In this document: piece after piece, positions 1-8,225 of the stretch | How the letters are laid out: each line of letters starts with the position of its first letter | Position numbering within the stretch: position 1 is the stretch's first letter | Source: Methanolobus halotolerans | Lineage (GTDB): Archaea; Halobacteriota; Methanosarcinia; Methanosarcinales; Methanosarcinaceae | Reading direction: 5' to 3' | Length of the DNA stretch: 41,876 bases | Assembly: GCF_004745425.1 (NCBI RefSeq) | Contig: NZ_PGGK01000019.1 | Coordinates: 1-41,876 of the forward strand | The notes under the pieces: generated by a model | Seen by the model: only the letters and a program-made list of their open reading frames with translations | Database searches by the model: none | Told to the model about the DNA's origin: nothing | Made by a program: the position numbers and the translations under genes

Positions 1-70
1 CATAATATTCACAGTCTTCATTAGGACAAGCAACATTAGTGTATTTTGGTTTTGGTCCCCGTTTCCCCAT
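1..70 (-). CDS. Transposase-like zinc-ribbon protein, N-terminal fragment
   Basis: An ATG at 70 opens leftward and the frame is still open at the window edge, giving 23 residues that begin MGKRGPKPKY and contain C-P-N-E-D-C. A basic Gly/Pro/Lys-rich start followed by a CxxxxC zinc-ribbon half is typical of the N-terminus of insertion-sequence transposases that are common in Methanosarcina relatives. The catalytic part lies outside the window, so this is inference from a short piece. No terminal inverted repeat could be identified on the right side. It could equally be another small zinc-ribbon protein. Confidence 0.4.
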   Translation of the reverse strand, partial: MGKRGPKPKYTNVACPNEDCEYY

Positions 71-336
71 GATGAAAATATGTCTAATTCATATTACATA
101 ACATCAACTGAATGATAGTGGATTACCCATTTTCTGGATAAGAGAAATAAAAACTTCCTTATCTTTAATAACTGCCAATCAAATACCCCATTTTTTATTA
201 GTTTATATATTATTTAGTTTATAATTATATATGGTTATCATACTTAAAGCGATGCTTTCTTATAGTAAAAATATATTCTCTGAGTATTATGACAGAATAC
301 TATTGTTGATTATCAGTTATACAATGGAGGATTCAT

Positions 337-1041
337 ATTACTAATGCAATAGCTCTTTTAAGCAGCGGTCTCGACTCTGTTACTGCTATATCGCTTGCGA
401 GGAAGCATACCGATATCAAACTGGCACTGGTGTTCGATTATGGCCAGCGTTCAGCCAAACGTGAGATCGAATGTGCAAAAAGGATAAGCGGACATTTCGG
501 GTTCGAACTCCGGGTAGTGGACCTTGGATGGCTTGCCGGAATAACCACGACCTCTCTTGTAAACAGGGAGGAAGAAGTTCCTGCGATGTCCCTTGAGAAA
601 ATCTCCGAAGATGCGGACCCTTCGATAAGCTTCGAATCCGCAAAGAATGTCTGGGTACCTAACCGCAACGGTGTGATGATCAATATTGCCGCCAGCTTTG
701 CCGAAAGCATGGGACTTGACCATGTGATCGTGGGCTTCAACAGGGAAGAAGCTGTTACGTTTCCTGACAATTCCCAGGAGTTCATCAATGCTATGGATGA
801 CTCACTGTCCTATTCCACCCTGAACAAGGTCAGGGTAATGTCTCCTCTTCTGGGAATGGATAAAAAGGAGATCGTTGCGAAAGCAATGGCACTAAATGCT
901 CCTCTTGAGTTCAGCTGGAGCTGTTATCACGGTGAAGAGATTCCCTGTGGTACCTGTGAGAGTTGTGTGAGGCGAAAACGAGCCTTTACTGAGGCAGATG
1001 TCTCTGACCCGCTATTGGTAAGGCTTGGAGTAATATCCTGA
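337..1041 (+). CDS. queC: 7-cyano-7-deazaguanine (preQ0) synthase QueC, apparent ATT start
   Basis: QueC converts 7-carboxy-7-deazaguanine to preQ0 with ATP and ammonia; in archaea preQ0 is inserted into tRNA to make archaeosine. The PP-loop sits at the very start (ALLSSGLDS, residues 6-14) and the zinc site near the C-terminus is [15 protein letters not shown]. The frame is closed by TGA at 307 and has no ATG, GTG or TTG before GTG 430, which would remove the PP-loop. An ATT at 337 lies 6 nt after a perfect GGAGG (326-330) and gives the expected length of 234 aa, so I take ATT as the start. A sequencing error at the start is the alternative. First gene of the queC-DUF366-queE-queD operon. 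Confidence 0.9.
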   Translation: MTNAIALLSSGLDSVTAISLARKHTDIKLALVFDYGQRSAKREIECAKRISGHFGFELRVVDLGWLAGITTTSLVNREEEVPAMSLEKISEDADPSISFESAKNVWVPNRNGVMINIAASFAESMGLDHVIVGFNREEAVTFPDNSQEFINAMDDSLSYSTLNKVRVMSPLLGMDKKEIVAKAMALNAPLEFSWSCYHGEEIPCGTCESCVRRKRAFTEADVSDPLLVRLGVIS

Positions 1042-1061
1042 TTAACAGTTCTGGTGATTAT

Positions 1062-1619
1062 ATGGAATGCATTATTCTTGATAAGTCAATTGATTATGAT
1101 GGTAGTCAGATATCTTCTCTCTGGGCATATAACCTGGCAGATGTAAAGGCAGATTCCATAATAGCTTTCAGGGGAGCATGTGATGTGAAGATAGAGCATA
1201 TGATCGATCTTGAGGACAAAAAGCAAGGTGATATCATATTCTCTGAGGATATGCTTCATTTCATCATTGAACACTTCGACTCCACCGATCTGAAACTGGT
1301 CTATGCAAGACAGAGGCTGTTCACAGCAATTACCAGCGAGGTCCTGTTGTTCCGATATCCCTTGATCGAACGTATGGGCGACGATCTTTTCATAAAAGGT
1401 AAGAAGCTCACTGTGTCCATTGCCAGTACCTCTGCAGTGTCTCAGAAGATCCATCTCGGTATAAACGTGGTCCATGACCATTACGGGAGCCTGAATGAAA
1501 TGGGGATCACAGGAGATGAGGTTGATAAAGTGCTGCATGAAATAGCAAATTCTTACCACAATGAGATAAATGACATCGAAAAAGATCTTCGGAAATCCAG
1601 GCCTCTGGATGTGATCTGA
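1062..1619 (+). CDS. DUF366 family protein in the preQ0 operon
   Basis: A 185-aa cytoplasmic protein that I recognise by overall pattern as DUF366, an archaeal family of unknown function. Motifs include FRGACDVKIEHMIDLED near residues 35-51 and HLGINVVHDHYG near 130-141. It sits 20 nt after queC and its TGA overlaps the ATG of queE by one base, so it is almost certainly co-translated with preQ0 biosynthesis genes. A role in making or using 7-deazaguanines is inferred from this position only. No membrane segment, signal peptide or known catalytic motif is visible. Confidence 0.7.
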   Translation: MECIILDKSIDYDGSQISSLWAYNLADVKADSIIAFRGACDVKIEHMIDLEDKKQGDIIFSEDMLHFIIEHFDSTDLKLVYARQRLFTAITSEVLLFRYPLIERMGDDLFIKGKKLTVSIASTSAVSQKIHLGINVVHDHYGSLNEMGITGDEVDKVLHEIANSYHNEINDIEKDLRKSRPLDVI

Positions 1620-2335
1620 TGTATGCTCCCGTAAGCGAGATATTCTGTTCTGTGCAGGGAGAAGGTCCTTACGTTGGTTCCAGACAGGCATTCGTACGTT
1701 TCTCAGGATGCAACCTTAGTTGTTCCTATTGTGATACGCCAACCGGGAGCCCGGGAATGAGCCGATTTGAGGAGAAATCCGGGTCCGGGTCTTTCAGCTA
1801 TCTGGAAAACCCCCTTTCAGGAGATGCTGTTGAAAGGATGGTTGCTTCCTTCGGGAATATACACTCGGTATCACTGACAGGAGGAGAGCCATTGCTGCAT
1901 GCGGAATTCATTTCCGGACTGAATATATCAAAACCTCTATATCTAGAATCCAATATGACCCTGCCACACATGGCAAAAAAGGTCAGGGACAAATTGTCTT
2001 ATGTCTCAGGTGATGTCAAGATGATACCTCCGTCTTCTGTTGAGGATTTTGATGACCATATAGAGCGAACGATCGAATGCTTCAGGGTTCTGAAAAATAC
2101 CAAAAACAGAGACTGTTTCTGCAAGATCGTTATTACAAAAGATACTGATGCAGATGATATCGAAGGTGTTGTGGGGGCGATCTCCGGTTATATTTCCTGC
2201 CTGGTGCTGCAACCTGTGTCACAGGCCGAGAGTTTACCAAAACAGGGCTACCTGCTGGACCTTCAGGAAAAACTCCTCGACAATGTCGATACGAAGATAA
2301 TACCACAGACCCACAGGATGTGGGGGTGCTTATAA
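1619..2335 (+). CDS. queE: 7-carboxy-7-deazaguanine synthase QueE (radical SAM)
   Basis: QueE is the radical SAM enzyme that contracts 6-carboxy-tetrahydropterin to 7-carboxy-7-deazaguanine. The N-terminus carries the family signature EIFCSVQGEGPYVG, followed by the [4Fe-4S] motif C31-x3-C35-x2-C38 (CNLSCSYC) and the SLTGGEPLLH motif that contacts SAM. Length 238 aa is normal. The start ATG overlaps the preceding stop by one base and its TAA overlaps the queD ATG by one base, which indicates translational coupling through the operon. Confidence 0.93.
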   Translation: MYAPVSEIFCSVQGEGPYVGSRQAFVRFSGCNLSCSYCDTPTGSPGMSRFEEKSGSGSFSYLENPLSGDAVERMVASFGNIHSVSLTGGEPLLHAEFISGLNISKPLYLESNMTLPHMAKKVRDKLSYVSGDVKMIPPSSVEDFDDHIERTIECFRVLKNTKNRDCFCKIVITKDTDADDIEGVVGAISGYISCLVLQPVSQAESLPKQGYLLDLQEKLLDNVDTKIIPQTHRMWGCL

Positions 2336-2676
2336 TGAAAATGAAACTTGGAATAATCGACCATATTGACAGTGCTCACTATCTTCCGGAGCACACTACC
2401 TGCGGAATAGTGCACGGTCATACTTACAAAATTGAGATTGTAATTGAGGGAGAGAAGAATACAAATGGGATGGTGATGGACTTCTACGATATAAAAAAGA
2501 TAGTGAAGGAAGTTCTGAAGGAATACGATCATGTCCTGCTTAACCAGATACTGGAGTATCCGAGTGTTGAGAACCTTTGCGAGCATATGCATGCACGCCT
2601 TTCCTCAAGACTTGAGTTCCCGCTGTCCCTGAAGATATGGGAAGGTCAGGGCAAGTGGTGCGAGATATGTCCCTGA
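2335..2676 (+). CDS. queD: 6-carboxy-5,6,7,8-tetrahydropterin synthase QueD
   Basis: QueD makes 6-carboxy-tetrahydropterin from dihydroneopterin triphosphate, the first committed step to preQ0. The protein has 113 aa, usual for the family. The zinc-binding histidines are seen in DSAHYLPEH and in CGIVHGHTY, which also contains the catalytic cysteine. I chose the ATG at 2335, which overlaps the queE stop, over an in-frame GTG further upstream inside queE. A second ATG two codons later is also possible. Last gene of the operon; an AT-rich gap of about 95 bp follows. Confidence 0.92.
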   Translation: MKMKLGIIDHIDSAHYLPEHTTCGIVHGHTYKIEIVIEGEKNTNGMVMDFYDIKKIVKEVLKEYDHVLLNQILEYPSVENLCEHMHARLSSRLEFPLSLKIWEGQGKWCEICP

Positions 2677-2770
2677 GCAAATATTCCCATGGATTACTGA
2701 TACAAAACTTTATCAATGGTTTATGCTTAAACTGACCTGAATTTGCAGGAGCTGCCAAGGAGTTGTAAAT

Positions 2771-3709
2771 ATGGAGAACCAAGACTCAGATACATGTAAT
2801 ATAGAAATTTCCAGGGAAGCGGATATCAAAAGAGTGATAGCGCAACATCCCTGTTATTCCAAAGAAGCCCAGCATAAGTTTGGGAGGATACACCTGGCGG
2901 TAGCTCCGAAATGCAATATTCAGTGCAATTATTGTGATCGTAAGTTTGACTGCGTGAATGAGAGCAGACCAGGTGTGACCAGTGAAGTACTGGCCCCGGA
3001 GGCTGCTCTTGAGAAGACCAGGCAGGTACTCAAGGAATATCCTTTCATCAAGGTGGTAGGTATTGCAGGCCCCGGTGACCCGCTAGCAAACGATGAGACG
3101 TTTGAGACACTGGAACTTATTAAGAATGAGTTCCCTGATGCGACACTTTGTCTAAGTACCAACGGGCTTGCATTGCCCGAGAGGCTGCCGGACCTGTTAA
3201 GAACAGGGGTCACTACACTGACGGTAACAATGAACGCAATTGATCCGGAGATCGAAGCTCAGTTGATAAGCCATATTTCCTATAAGGGAAAGGTCTACAG
3301 GGGCATTGAGGCAGCTGAGATTCTGATTAAGAACCAGCTGGAAGGCATCAGGCTTGCAGTTGAGGCAGGTCTTGTCGTCAAGATAAATACCGTTCTTGTT
3401 CCGGGTATCAATGATAAGCATATTGTCGAGGTCGCCAGGAAGATAAACGAGCTTGGCGTCTTTATCATGAATGTGATGCCACTTATCTGTCAGGCAAAGT
3501 TCGCAGACAAGGTAGCGCCAACCCCTGCAGAGTGCAAGGCCATCCAGGATACATGTGCACCTTATGTCCAGCAGATGAGACACTGTCGTCAGTGCAGGTC
3601 GGATGCTTTCGGTCTTATCGGCAAGGACCTTTCACAGATGAGTGAAGAGCGCAGGAACATAGTTAAGCTTGACATGAAAAAGAAAATGAGTTCAGATGAG
3701 AAGGCATAG
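2771..3709 (+). CDS. nifB: NifB-type radical SAM protein
   Basis: NifB fuses two [4Fe-4S] clusters with a carbide to form the NifB-co precursor of nitrogenase cofactor. The sequence shows HPCYSKEAQHKFGRIHL, then C48-x3-C52-x2-C55 (CNIQCNYCDRKFDC), the AGPGDPLAN stretch, and the C-terminal MRHCRQCRSDAFGL signature, all diagnostic of NifB. At 312 aa it is the short stand-alone archaeal form without the C-terminal NifX-like domain. No nitrogenase genes are in view. NifB homologues occur widely in methanogens, including non-diazotrophs, so nitrogen fixation cannot be assumed. A GGAG at 2748-2751 lies rather far upstream of the ATG. Confidence 0.88.
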   Translation: MENQDSDTCNIEISREADIKRVIAQHPCYSKEAQHKFGRIHLAVAPKCNIQCNYCDRKFDCVNESRPGVTSEVLAPEAALEKTRQVLKEYPFIKVVGIAGPGDPLANDETFETLELIKNEFPDATLCLSTNGLALPERLPDLLRTGVTTLTVTMNAIDPEIEAQLISHISYKGKVYRGIEAAEILIKNQLEGIRLAVEAGLVVKINTVLVPGINDKHIVEVARKINELGVFIMNVMPLICQAKFADKVAPTPAECKAIQDTCAPYVQQMRHCRQCRSDAFGLIGKDLSQMSEERRNIVKLDMKKKMSSDEKA

Positions 3710-3786
3710 GCCTTCCACTGATATTCATTTGAGGTTCTTGTCTGTAGATAATCTATTAATTATATTATCATTGTGCAGGTGTTTTT

Positions 3787-4764
3787 TTGTATATTGAAGA
3801 GCTTGCGGAAAGTATCAGGACCTTTGAAGGAGTAACCCGTAAAAAACCGATATCCGACATCATACGCATCTTTGAGACAGTACGTCCGGAATATGGTGAT
3901 GCCATAGTGGATTTCGGAGATGATGCTGCAGTAATTGATATCGGAACTGATGATGTCATCCTCTTCGCAGCGGATGCCATATGGGGCAAAATAGTAAATA
4001 AAAGTCCCTGGTGGACCGGTTACACATCCGTAGTGGTTAATGTGAACGATATATCAGCCATGGGTGGAAAACCCCTTGCCATGGTGAATGTGATGTCCTC
4101 CAGTGACCATAATTCAACCGGGGAAGTGATGAAAGGTATCAGGGACGGGATTAAAAAGTTCGGCGTACCCATGGTCGGAGGGCACATGCATCCAGACACA
4201 CCTTACAATTCTCTTGCGGTTGCGATAATTGGCATAGCCAAAAAGGACAGTGTTATCAGGAGTGATACTGCAAGGCCGGATGATGTTATCATTGCAGCTT
4301 ATGATATGGAAGGCAGGGTGGGCCAGAATTCTCCCTACAGCTGGGACACCACATCATTCAAAGAGCCAGCAGTTGTGCGTGAAAGGTTTATGGTCATGCA
4401 GGAGATCGGCCAGAAAGGACTTGTGACCGCCGGCAAGGACATAAGTAACCCAGGAACCATCGGCACCCTGGGAATGCTCTGTGAGGTCAGCAGAACAGGA
4501 GCATCTGTTGACCTCAGGAAGATACCAAGACCTGATAATGTGGACTTTGAACAATGGCTTAAGATATATCCCGCCACAGGCTATATCCTGACTGCAAAAA
4601 AGGAAAAGTCTGCCGAATGCATCGAAGTATTAGAAAAAGCAGGATTAAAGGCTGCAATCATCGGAAAGATCGAAGAGGTCCGCAAACTGGACATCTATGA
4701 CGACAGTGGCAGAACTACTGTATTCGATCTATCAAAGGATGGAATAACAGGAATTGGTATTTGA
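3787..4764 (+). CDS. Methanogenesis marker protein 2 (AIR synthase-related)
   Basis: A 325-aa protein of the PurM/AIR synthase-ThiL-SelD fold. It shows the ATP/metal-binding pattern FGDDAAVID near residue 40, NVNDISAMGGKPLAMVNV near 91-107 and the Gly-rich VGGHMHPDT segment. Among these families the length and the methanogen context best fit methanogenesis marker protein 2, whose exact reaction is unknown. The likely start is TTG at 3787 preceded by AGGTG; an ATG start would truncate the protein. It is convergent with the small gene at 4802-5095. Confidence 0.8.
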   Translation: MYIEELAESIRTFEGVTRKKPISDIIRIFETVRPEYGDAIVDFGDDAAVIDIGTDDVILFAADAIWGKIVNKSPWWTGYTSVVVNVNDISAMGGKPLAMVNVMSSSDHNSTGEVMKGIRDGIKKFGVPMVGGHMHPDTPYNSLAVAIIGIAKKDSVIRSDTARPDDVIIAAYDMEGRVGQNSPYSWDTTSFKEPAVVRERFMVMQEIGQKGLVTAGKDISNPGTIGTLGMLCEVSRTGASVDLRKIPRPDNVDFEQWLKIYPATGYILTAKKEKSAECIEVLEKAGLKAAIIGKIEEVRKLDIYDDSGRTTVFDLSKDGITGIGI

Positions 4765-4801
4765 TCCTGATAATAAGTAAAAAAAGAGCATGGAGCTTTT
4801 A

Positions 4802-5095
4802 TCAGTCGCTATTGACCCATGCCTCTAACTCTTCTTTCAGGAACTTTTCGGCGGCCTGTACTACCTCCAGAGTTCCGCGTAATACGATAACTTCTCTTTC
4901 ATCACATTCCACAATATCGACATTTATTTTCCTTCCTATGGGTTCAAGATCGAACTCCTCCACCATATCATAAATGATGTATGAAGGAGTGCCCGGTGGT
5001 ATGATCAGATCATAGAGGCCTTCAAGCTCTTTTTCATCGACATTCTCCATGGACTTTGCTTTCTCCAGATCTTCAAGCTGTAACCTTTTTGCCAA
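4802..5095 (-). CDS. Small acidic protein, unknown function
   Basis: I do not recognise this gene. The frame is open upstream to 5344, but a nearly perfect ribosome-binding site (GAGGTGATC) lies 3 nt before a TTG at 5095, giving a 97-aa product. The upstream extension is low-quality sequence overlapping the promoter and start of the divergent radical SAM gene, so I reject it. The protein is acidic, with a helical N-terminus (RLQLEDLEKAKS), a central DLIIPPGTPSYIIYDM segment and an alternating beta/alpha C-terminal half (VIVLRGTLEVVQAAEKFL) that resembles a small KH- or ACT-like fold. There are no cysteines apart from one in VECDE and no membrane segment. Confidence 0.6.
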   Translation of the reverse strand: MAKRLQLEDLEKAKSMENVDEKELEGLYDLIIPPGTPSYIIYDMVEEFDLEPIGRKINVDIVECDEREVIVLRGTLEVVQAAEKFLKEELEAWVNSD

Positions 5096-5282
5096 ATTGA
5101 TCACCTCATTTTTAGGTTTGATAGTTCGCGCCGGATAAATAGTAATCGCTGTTGGAAACGGAACCTTGAATATATCAAAAGGACCCCATTCTGCTTTTTT
5201 TCTGCCGTAAACAAGATCCGTATTGAAAATAATAGATAATAATATCTTTGATGTTATCTTAATATGTACAGGAAGGATTTGA

Positions 5283-5978
5283 ATGAGACTGATTGATCTA
5301 TCTGATGCCAAGGGACAGATCCGCGTGGAATTTGCAGGGTGCAATATGCGCTGTCCCTATTGTGTGCATATACATCAGCCAATGAAGGAATGGTCCGTTG
5401 AGGATATCGTGGATTTTGCAAAAAAATCCACAACTGAAAATGTCTATCTGGGTGGAGCTGAACCAACCCTTCAAAAAGATATCTTGCAACTGATCGAACA
5501 ACTTAATGACACCGGAAAGAAGATCATTCTAAAATCCAATGGTATGAAGCCTGATGTACTGGAGAGTGCACTGCCCTTTGTTGAGGGTTCTGTGCTTGAG
5601 ATCAAGGCCCCTCTTGATGATATCCAGGCCATAATGGAACTGACAGGAATGTCCGGGGAACGCACTCAAAAGTATGTTGACCTTCTGCACCGATCACTTG
5701 AGATCACGCGACAGAAGTGGCTCAGGATATGGATAAGGGTAATACCCGAGTATGTGAATACTGATACAATGCCACGTATTCTGCCTGAGCTTGAAGGTGC
5801 TTCAGAGGTCATGCTTTACCAGTTCATGAGCAATCCGGAGTTCGACCTTCCATTCAAAGGCCATGAAGAGCCTACACCTTCATGGGGTGATCTCAAGGAA
5901 CTGGGGAGGATGGTGCTTCAGAAGGTGCCACAGGTAAGGCTTGTCGGGGACAGAGGAAAGATGGTCTTGAAAAGATGA
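5283..5978 (+). CDS. Radical SAM protein of the activating-enzyme type
   Basis: A 231-aa radical SAM enzyme with the cluster motif C20-x3-C24-x2-C27 (CNMRCPYC) close to the N-terminus, followed by VYLGGAEPTLQ, the GGE-like SAM-binding motif. The architecture resembles pyruvate formate-lyase or ribonucleotide reductase activating enzymes and the archaeal proteins annotated as such. No glycyl radical enzyme partner is visible in the window, so the substrate is unknown. AGGAAGG at 5270-5276 serves as ribosome-binding site. The gene is divergent from the small gene at 4802-5095. Confidence 0.75.
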   Translation: MRLIDLSDAKGQIRVEFAGCNMRCPYCVHIHQPMKEWSVEDIVDFAKKSTTENVYLGGAEPTLQKDILQLIEQLNDTGKKIILKSNGMKPDVLESALPFVEGSVLEIKAPLDDIQAIMELTGMSGERTQKYVDLLHRSLEITRQKWLRIWIRVIPEYVNTDTMPRILPELEGASEVMLYQFMSNPEFDLPFKGHEEPTPSWGDLKELGRMVLQKVPQVRLVGDRGKMVLKR

Positions 5979-6103
5979 CATAACGGCCTTAATACAGAAA
6001 CCATTTTCAGAAGCTATAGTTCCAAAGCAATAAAAGTACACAAGCCTCTTATTATACTAGCAATCCGGATATAAGGATGGATTGTATTCTAGGGGGGTTA
6101 GAA

Positions 6104-7300
6104 TTGAAACTCAGGCAAAGTGTAATGATATGCTTTATAGTTGCTTCGTTCCTGATGCTGGCAGGCAATGTTGCCGCACAGCCAGCTCAGGGGAATGAAA
6201 CGCAACTAACCACAAATGAATCAAGACAGTACTTCCCTGTCATTAATGATGATAAGGTAGTATGGATGGATAACCGTAATGATAACTGGGATATCTTCAT
6301 GTACAATATCTCTGCGGAAGAGGAAATGCAGATAACATCAAATGAATCAAGACAGTATTATCCTGCAGTATACGGTGACAATATAGTATGGATGGATGAC
6401 CGTGAAGGTAACTGGGACATCTTCATGTATAATCTGACATCGGAAGAGGAGATGCAGATCACCACTAACGAGTTGAGGCAGTATTTCCCGGCAATTTACG
6501 ATGACAAGATCGTATGGCAGGACAGCCGCAACGGTAACTGGGATATATACATGTACAATATCACATCAGAGGAAGAGACCCAGATAACCACAAATGAATC
6601 GAACCAGAGAAACCCGGCCATCTATAACGACACCATCGTATGGGAAGACAGTCGTAACGATAACCGTGATATCTTCATGTACAACATCACCTCAGAAGAA
6701 GAGACACAGTTGACCACAAACGAGTCACATGAGCGGGTCCCGGCCATTTATAATGATACAGTGGTCTGGATAGGTGAAGGTAACGACAGCAGACAGGTCT
6801 ACATGTATAATATCACCTCAGAAGAAGAGATGCAGGTAACAGATAACGATTCGATAAAGTGGTCTCCCGCAGTTGCTGAAGATAAGATTGTATGGATGGA
6901 TTACCGTAACGATAACTGGGATATCTTCATGTACAACATTACTTCAGAAGAAGAGATGCAGGTAACCGAGAATGAAACAGCTCAGAGGAATCCTTCAATA
7001 TCGAATGATACAGCCGTATGGATGGGGACCAATGAAGAGAATAACTGGGATATTTATATGTTCACCTTCAATGTGACCGAAGAGACAGATACGAATGCAA
7101 CTCAACAGATGAACGAAACTGAAGAGACGGATATGAACGAAACTCAGCAGGTCAACGATACTGAAGAGACGGATATGAACGAAACTCAGCAGGTCAACGA
7201 TACTGAAGAGACGGATATGAACGAAACTCAGCAGGTCAACGATACTGAAGAGACAGATACGAACGCAACTCAGCAGGTGAACGAAACTGAAGAAATGTGA
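6104..7300 (+). CDS. Secreted seven-repeat beta-propeller protein with sequon-rich repetitive tail
   Basis: The N-terminus KLRQSV followed by a hydrophobic core and NVAAQPA is a signal peptide. I place the start at TTG 6104 after a G-rich ribosome-binding site (6092-6097); an in-frame ATG at 6077 is the alternative. Seven consecutive repeats of about 42 residues follow, each with the pattern N-E-S...P-A-I-x-x-D-x-I-V-W...W-D-I-F-M-Y-N-I-T-S-E-E-E, consistent with one seven-bladed TolB-like propeller. The tail is a near-perfect 14-residue repeat rich in Glu, Gln, Thr and N-x-S/T glycosylation sequons. No C-terminal membrane anchor is seen. Such proteins are probably displayed on or released from the S-layer; ligand unknown. 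Confidence 0.8.
   Translation: MKLRQSVMICFIVASFLMLAGNVAAQPAQGNETQLTTNESRQYFPVINDDKVVWMDNRNDNWDIFMYNISAEEEMQITSNESRQYYPAVYGDNIVWMDDREGNWDIFMYNLTSEEEMQITTNELRQYFPAIYDDKIVWQDSRNGNWDIYMYNITSEEETQITTNESNQRNPAIYNDTIVWEDSRNDNRDIFMYNITSEEETQLTTNESHERVPAIYNDTVVWIGEGNDSRQVYMYNITSEEEMQVTDNDSIKWSPAVAEDKIVWMDYRNDNWDIFMYNITSEEEMQVTENETAQRNPSISNDTAVWMGTNEENNWDIYMFTFNVTEETDTNATQQMNETEETDMNETQQVNDTEETDMNETQQVNDTEETDMNETQQVNDTEETDTNATQQVNETEEM
7079..7288 (+). repeat. Five tandem 42-bp coding repeats
   Basis: Units start at 7079, 7121, 7163, 7205 and 7247, each beginning GAAGAGAC, with a strict 42-bp period; the central units are essentially identical. Each unit encodes 14 residues with N-x-T sequons (NET, NDT, NAT). 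The length is a multiple of three, so slippage or recombination would change repeat number without breaking the frame. Not a CRISPR array because there are no spacers. Confidence 0.95.
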
Positions 7301-7333
7301 TAACGTTCTAAACTAACACGTTGCAACACAGGG

Positions 7334-7367
7334 AAAATGCCATTTCTGCATTTTCTTGTATTTTTTT
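7334..7367 (+). terminator. Hairpin and T-run after the propeller gene
   Basis: AAAATGC (7334-7340) pairs with GCATTTT (7348-7354) around a 7-nt loop, followed by T-rich sequence ending in a run of seven T (7361-7367), 34 bp after the stop codon. T-runs alone suffice for archaeal termination; the hairpin is extra. Confidence 0.6.
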
Positions 7368-7872
7368 GTGATATCGGTGCTGCTAAGGCTACTGTTCTTT
7401 TGTTTAGTTAATCCTACTTCTCATGAAGACTCTTCGTCGACAGCTCCTCTGTTATCAAAAAATATTCTGCCTTGCTCAGTGATACGAGATATTCGTCATA
7501 CAAAGATTCAGGTCTGCAATCAACACAGTTCTTGACTGCAACAGTTCGAAAAGCACGACTCCTACAAGTCGGTAATAGAAAAGGAAACGACTAAGTTTGA
7601 AGGCGTAGAGTTTCGTCCAGTTACGCAACGTGGAAAGATATGTTGTAGTCAGATATAGACATCGAGGGCCTTGTCGTATCCCTGATGACATCCCATGTGC
7701 AAGGCCGTGAATTGCTGGAAGATGGCCTTATCCACACTATCAAGGATCGGGGGCTGCAACGGTTGGTGAAGTTACAATTGTTTATGTGTTCTGTTGTCCT
7801 ATCTCATAGTATCTTACTTCAGATCTACCGGTAAATTTATTCGCTTTAAGACTATTGTATATCCTGATTGAA
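7368..7872. other. Gene-poor stretch with coding-like remnants
   Basis: No intact gene is seen. On the plus strand a frame opens after a stop at 7646 and runs to TAA at 7832 (7649-7834); its translation (DIDIEGLVVSLMTSHVQGRE and following residues) looks like real protein but lacks a start. A second short frame upstream (EKETTKFEGVEFRPVTQRG, about 7579-7635) could be the same gene shifted in phase. I read this as a decayed gene of unknown family. The last part, with AAATTTATTC near 7833, probably holds the promoter of the next gene. Confidence 0.3.
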
Positions 7873-8184
7873 ATGCAAGAATACAAGTTAAAGCGTGGTT
7901 ATACAGCTGACATGGATCGGATATACGAATGCCTGAATGAGTCCTTCTCAAGCGAGGTCAAAAAGGAAGGTGACAAGTTTGTTACATCTTATGGAATCCT
8001 CTCCAGCCTGACAGTATGGATAGAAGGTAAAAAACTGGCTGTTGATACGGTGTCCGATACTTCCGTAACGGACGATGAACTTATTCTGGACACTAATAAG
8101 CGTTTCAGGGATTTCCTTTACAAGGCTACAGGATACACTGCCAAGGAGCGCCTGAAACAGGCAAAGAAGAAAGTTTCCAAGTAA
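7873..8184 (+). CDS. Small methanogen protein, DUF5611-like
   Basis: A 103-aa protein beginning MQEYKLKRGYTADMDRIYECL. From memory the LKRGYT start and the size match DUF5611, a family restricted to methanogens and of unknown function; I cannot confirm this here. The sequence alternates charged helices and short strands (SSLTVWIEGKKLAVDTVSD), ends with a basic helix (AKERLKQAKKKVSK), and has no membrane segment. I chose ATG 7873; an in-frame TTG at 7855 would add six residues. Ribosome-binding signal is weak, so the message may have a very short leader. Confidence 0.6.
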   Translation: MQEYKLKRGYTADMDRIYECLNESFSSEVKKEGDKFVTSYGILSSLTVWIEGKKLAVDTVSDTSVTDDELILDTNKRFRDFLYKATGYTAKERLKQAKKKVSK

Positions 8185-8225
8185 GTTATTTCTTTATTTG
8201 ACCAGAATCCGGGATTTTGTTAAAA

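Noticed and set aside
271-310. preQ0/preQ1-type riboswitch before queC
   Set aside because: Only a 6-bp hairpin (AGTATT with AATACT) is seen and no known riboswitch consensus fits.
5096-5344. N-terminal extension of the small minus-strand protein to 180 aa
   Set aside because: The extension overlaps the start of the divergent radical SAM gene, has a poor composition, and a far better ribosome-binding site and start lie at 5095.
7079-7288. Regular 42-bp repeats as a CRISPR array
   Set aside because: Units are directly adjacent without spacers and stay in the reading frame of the surface protein.
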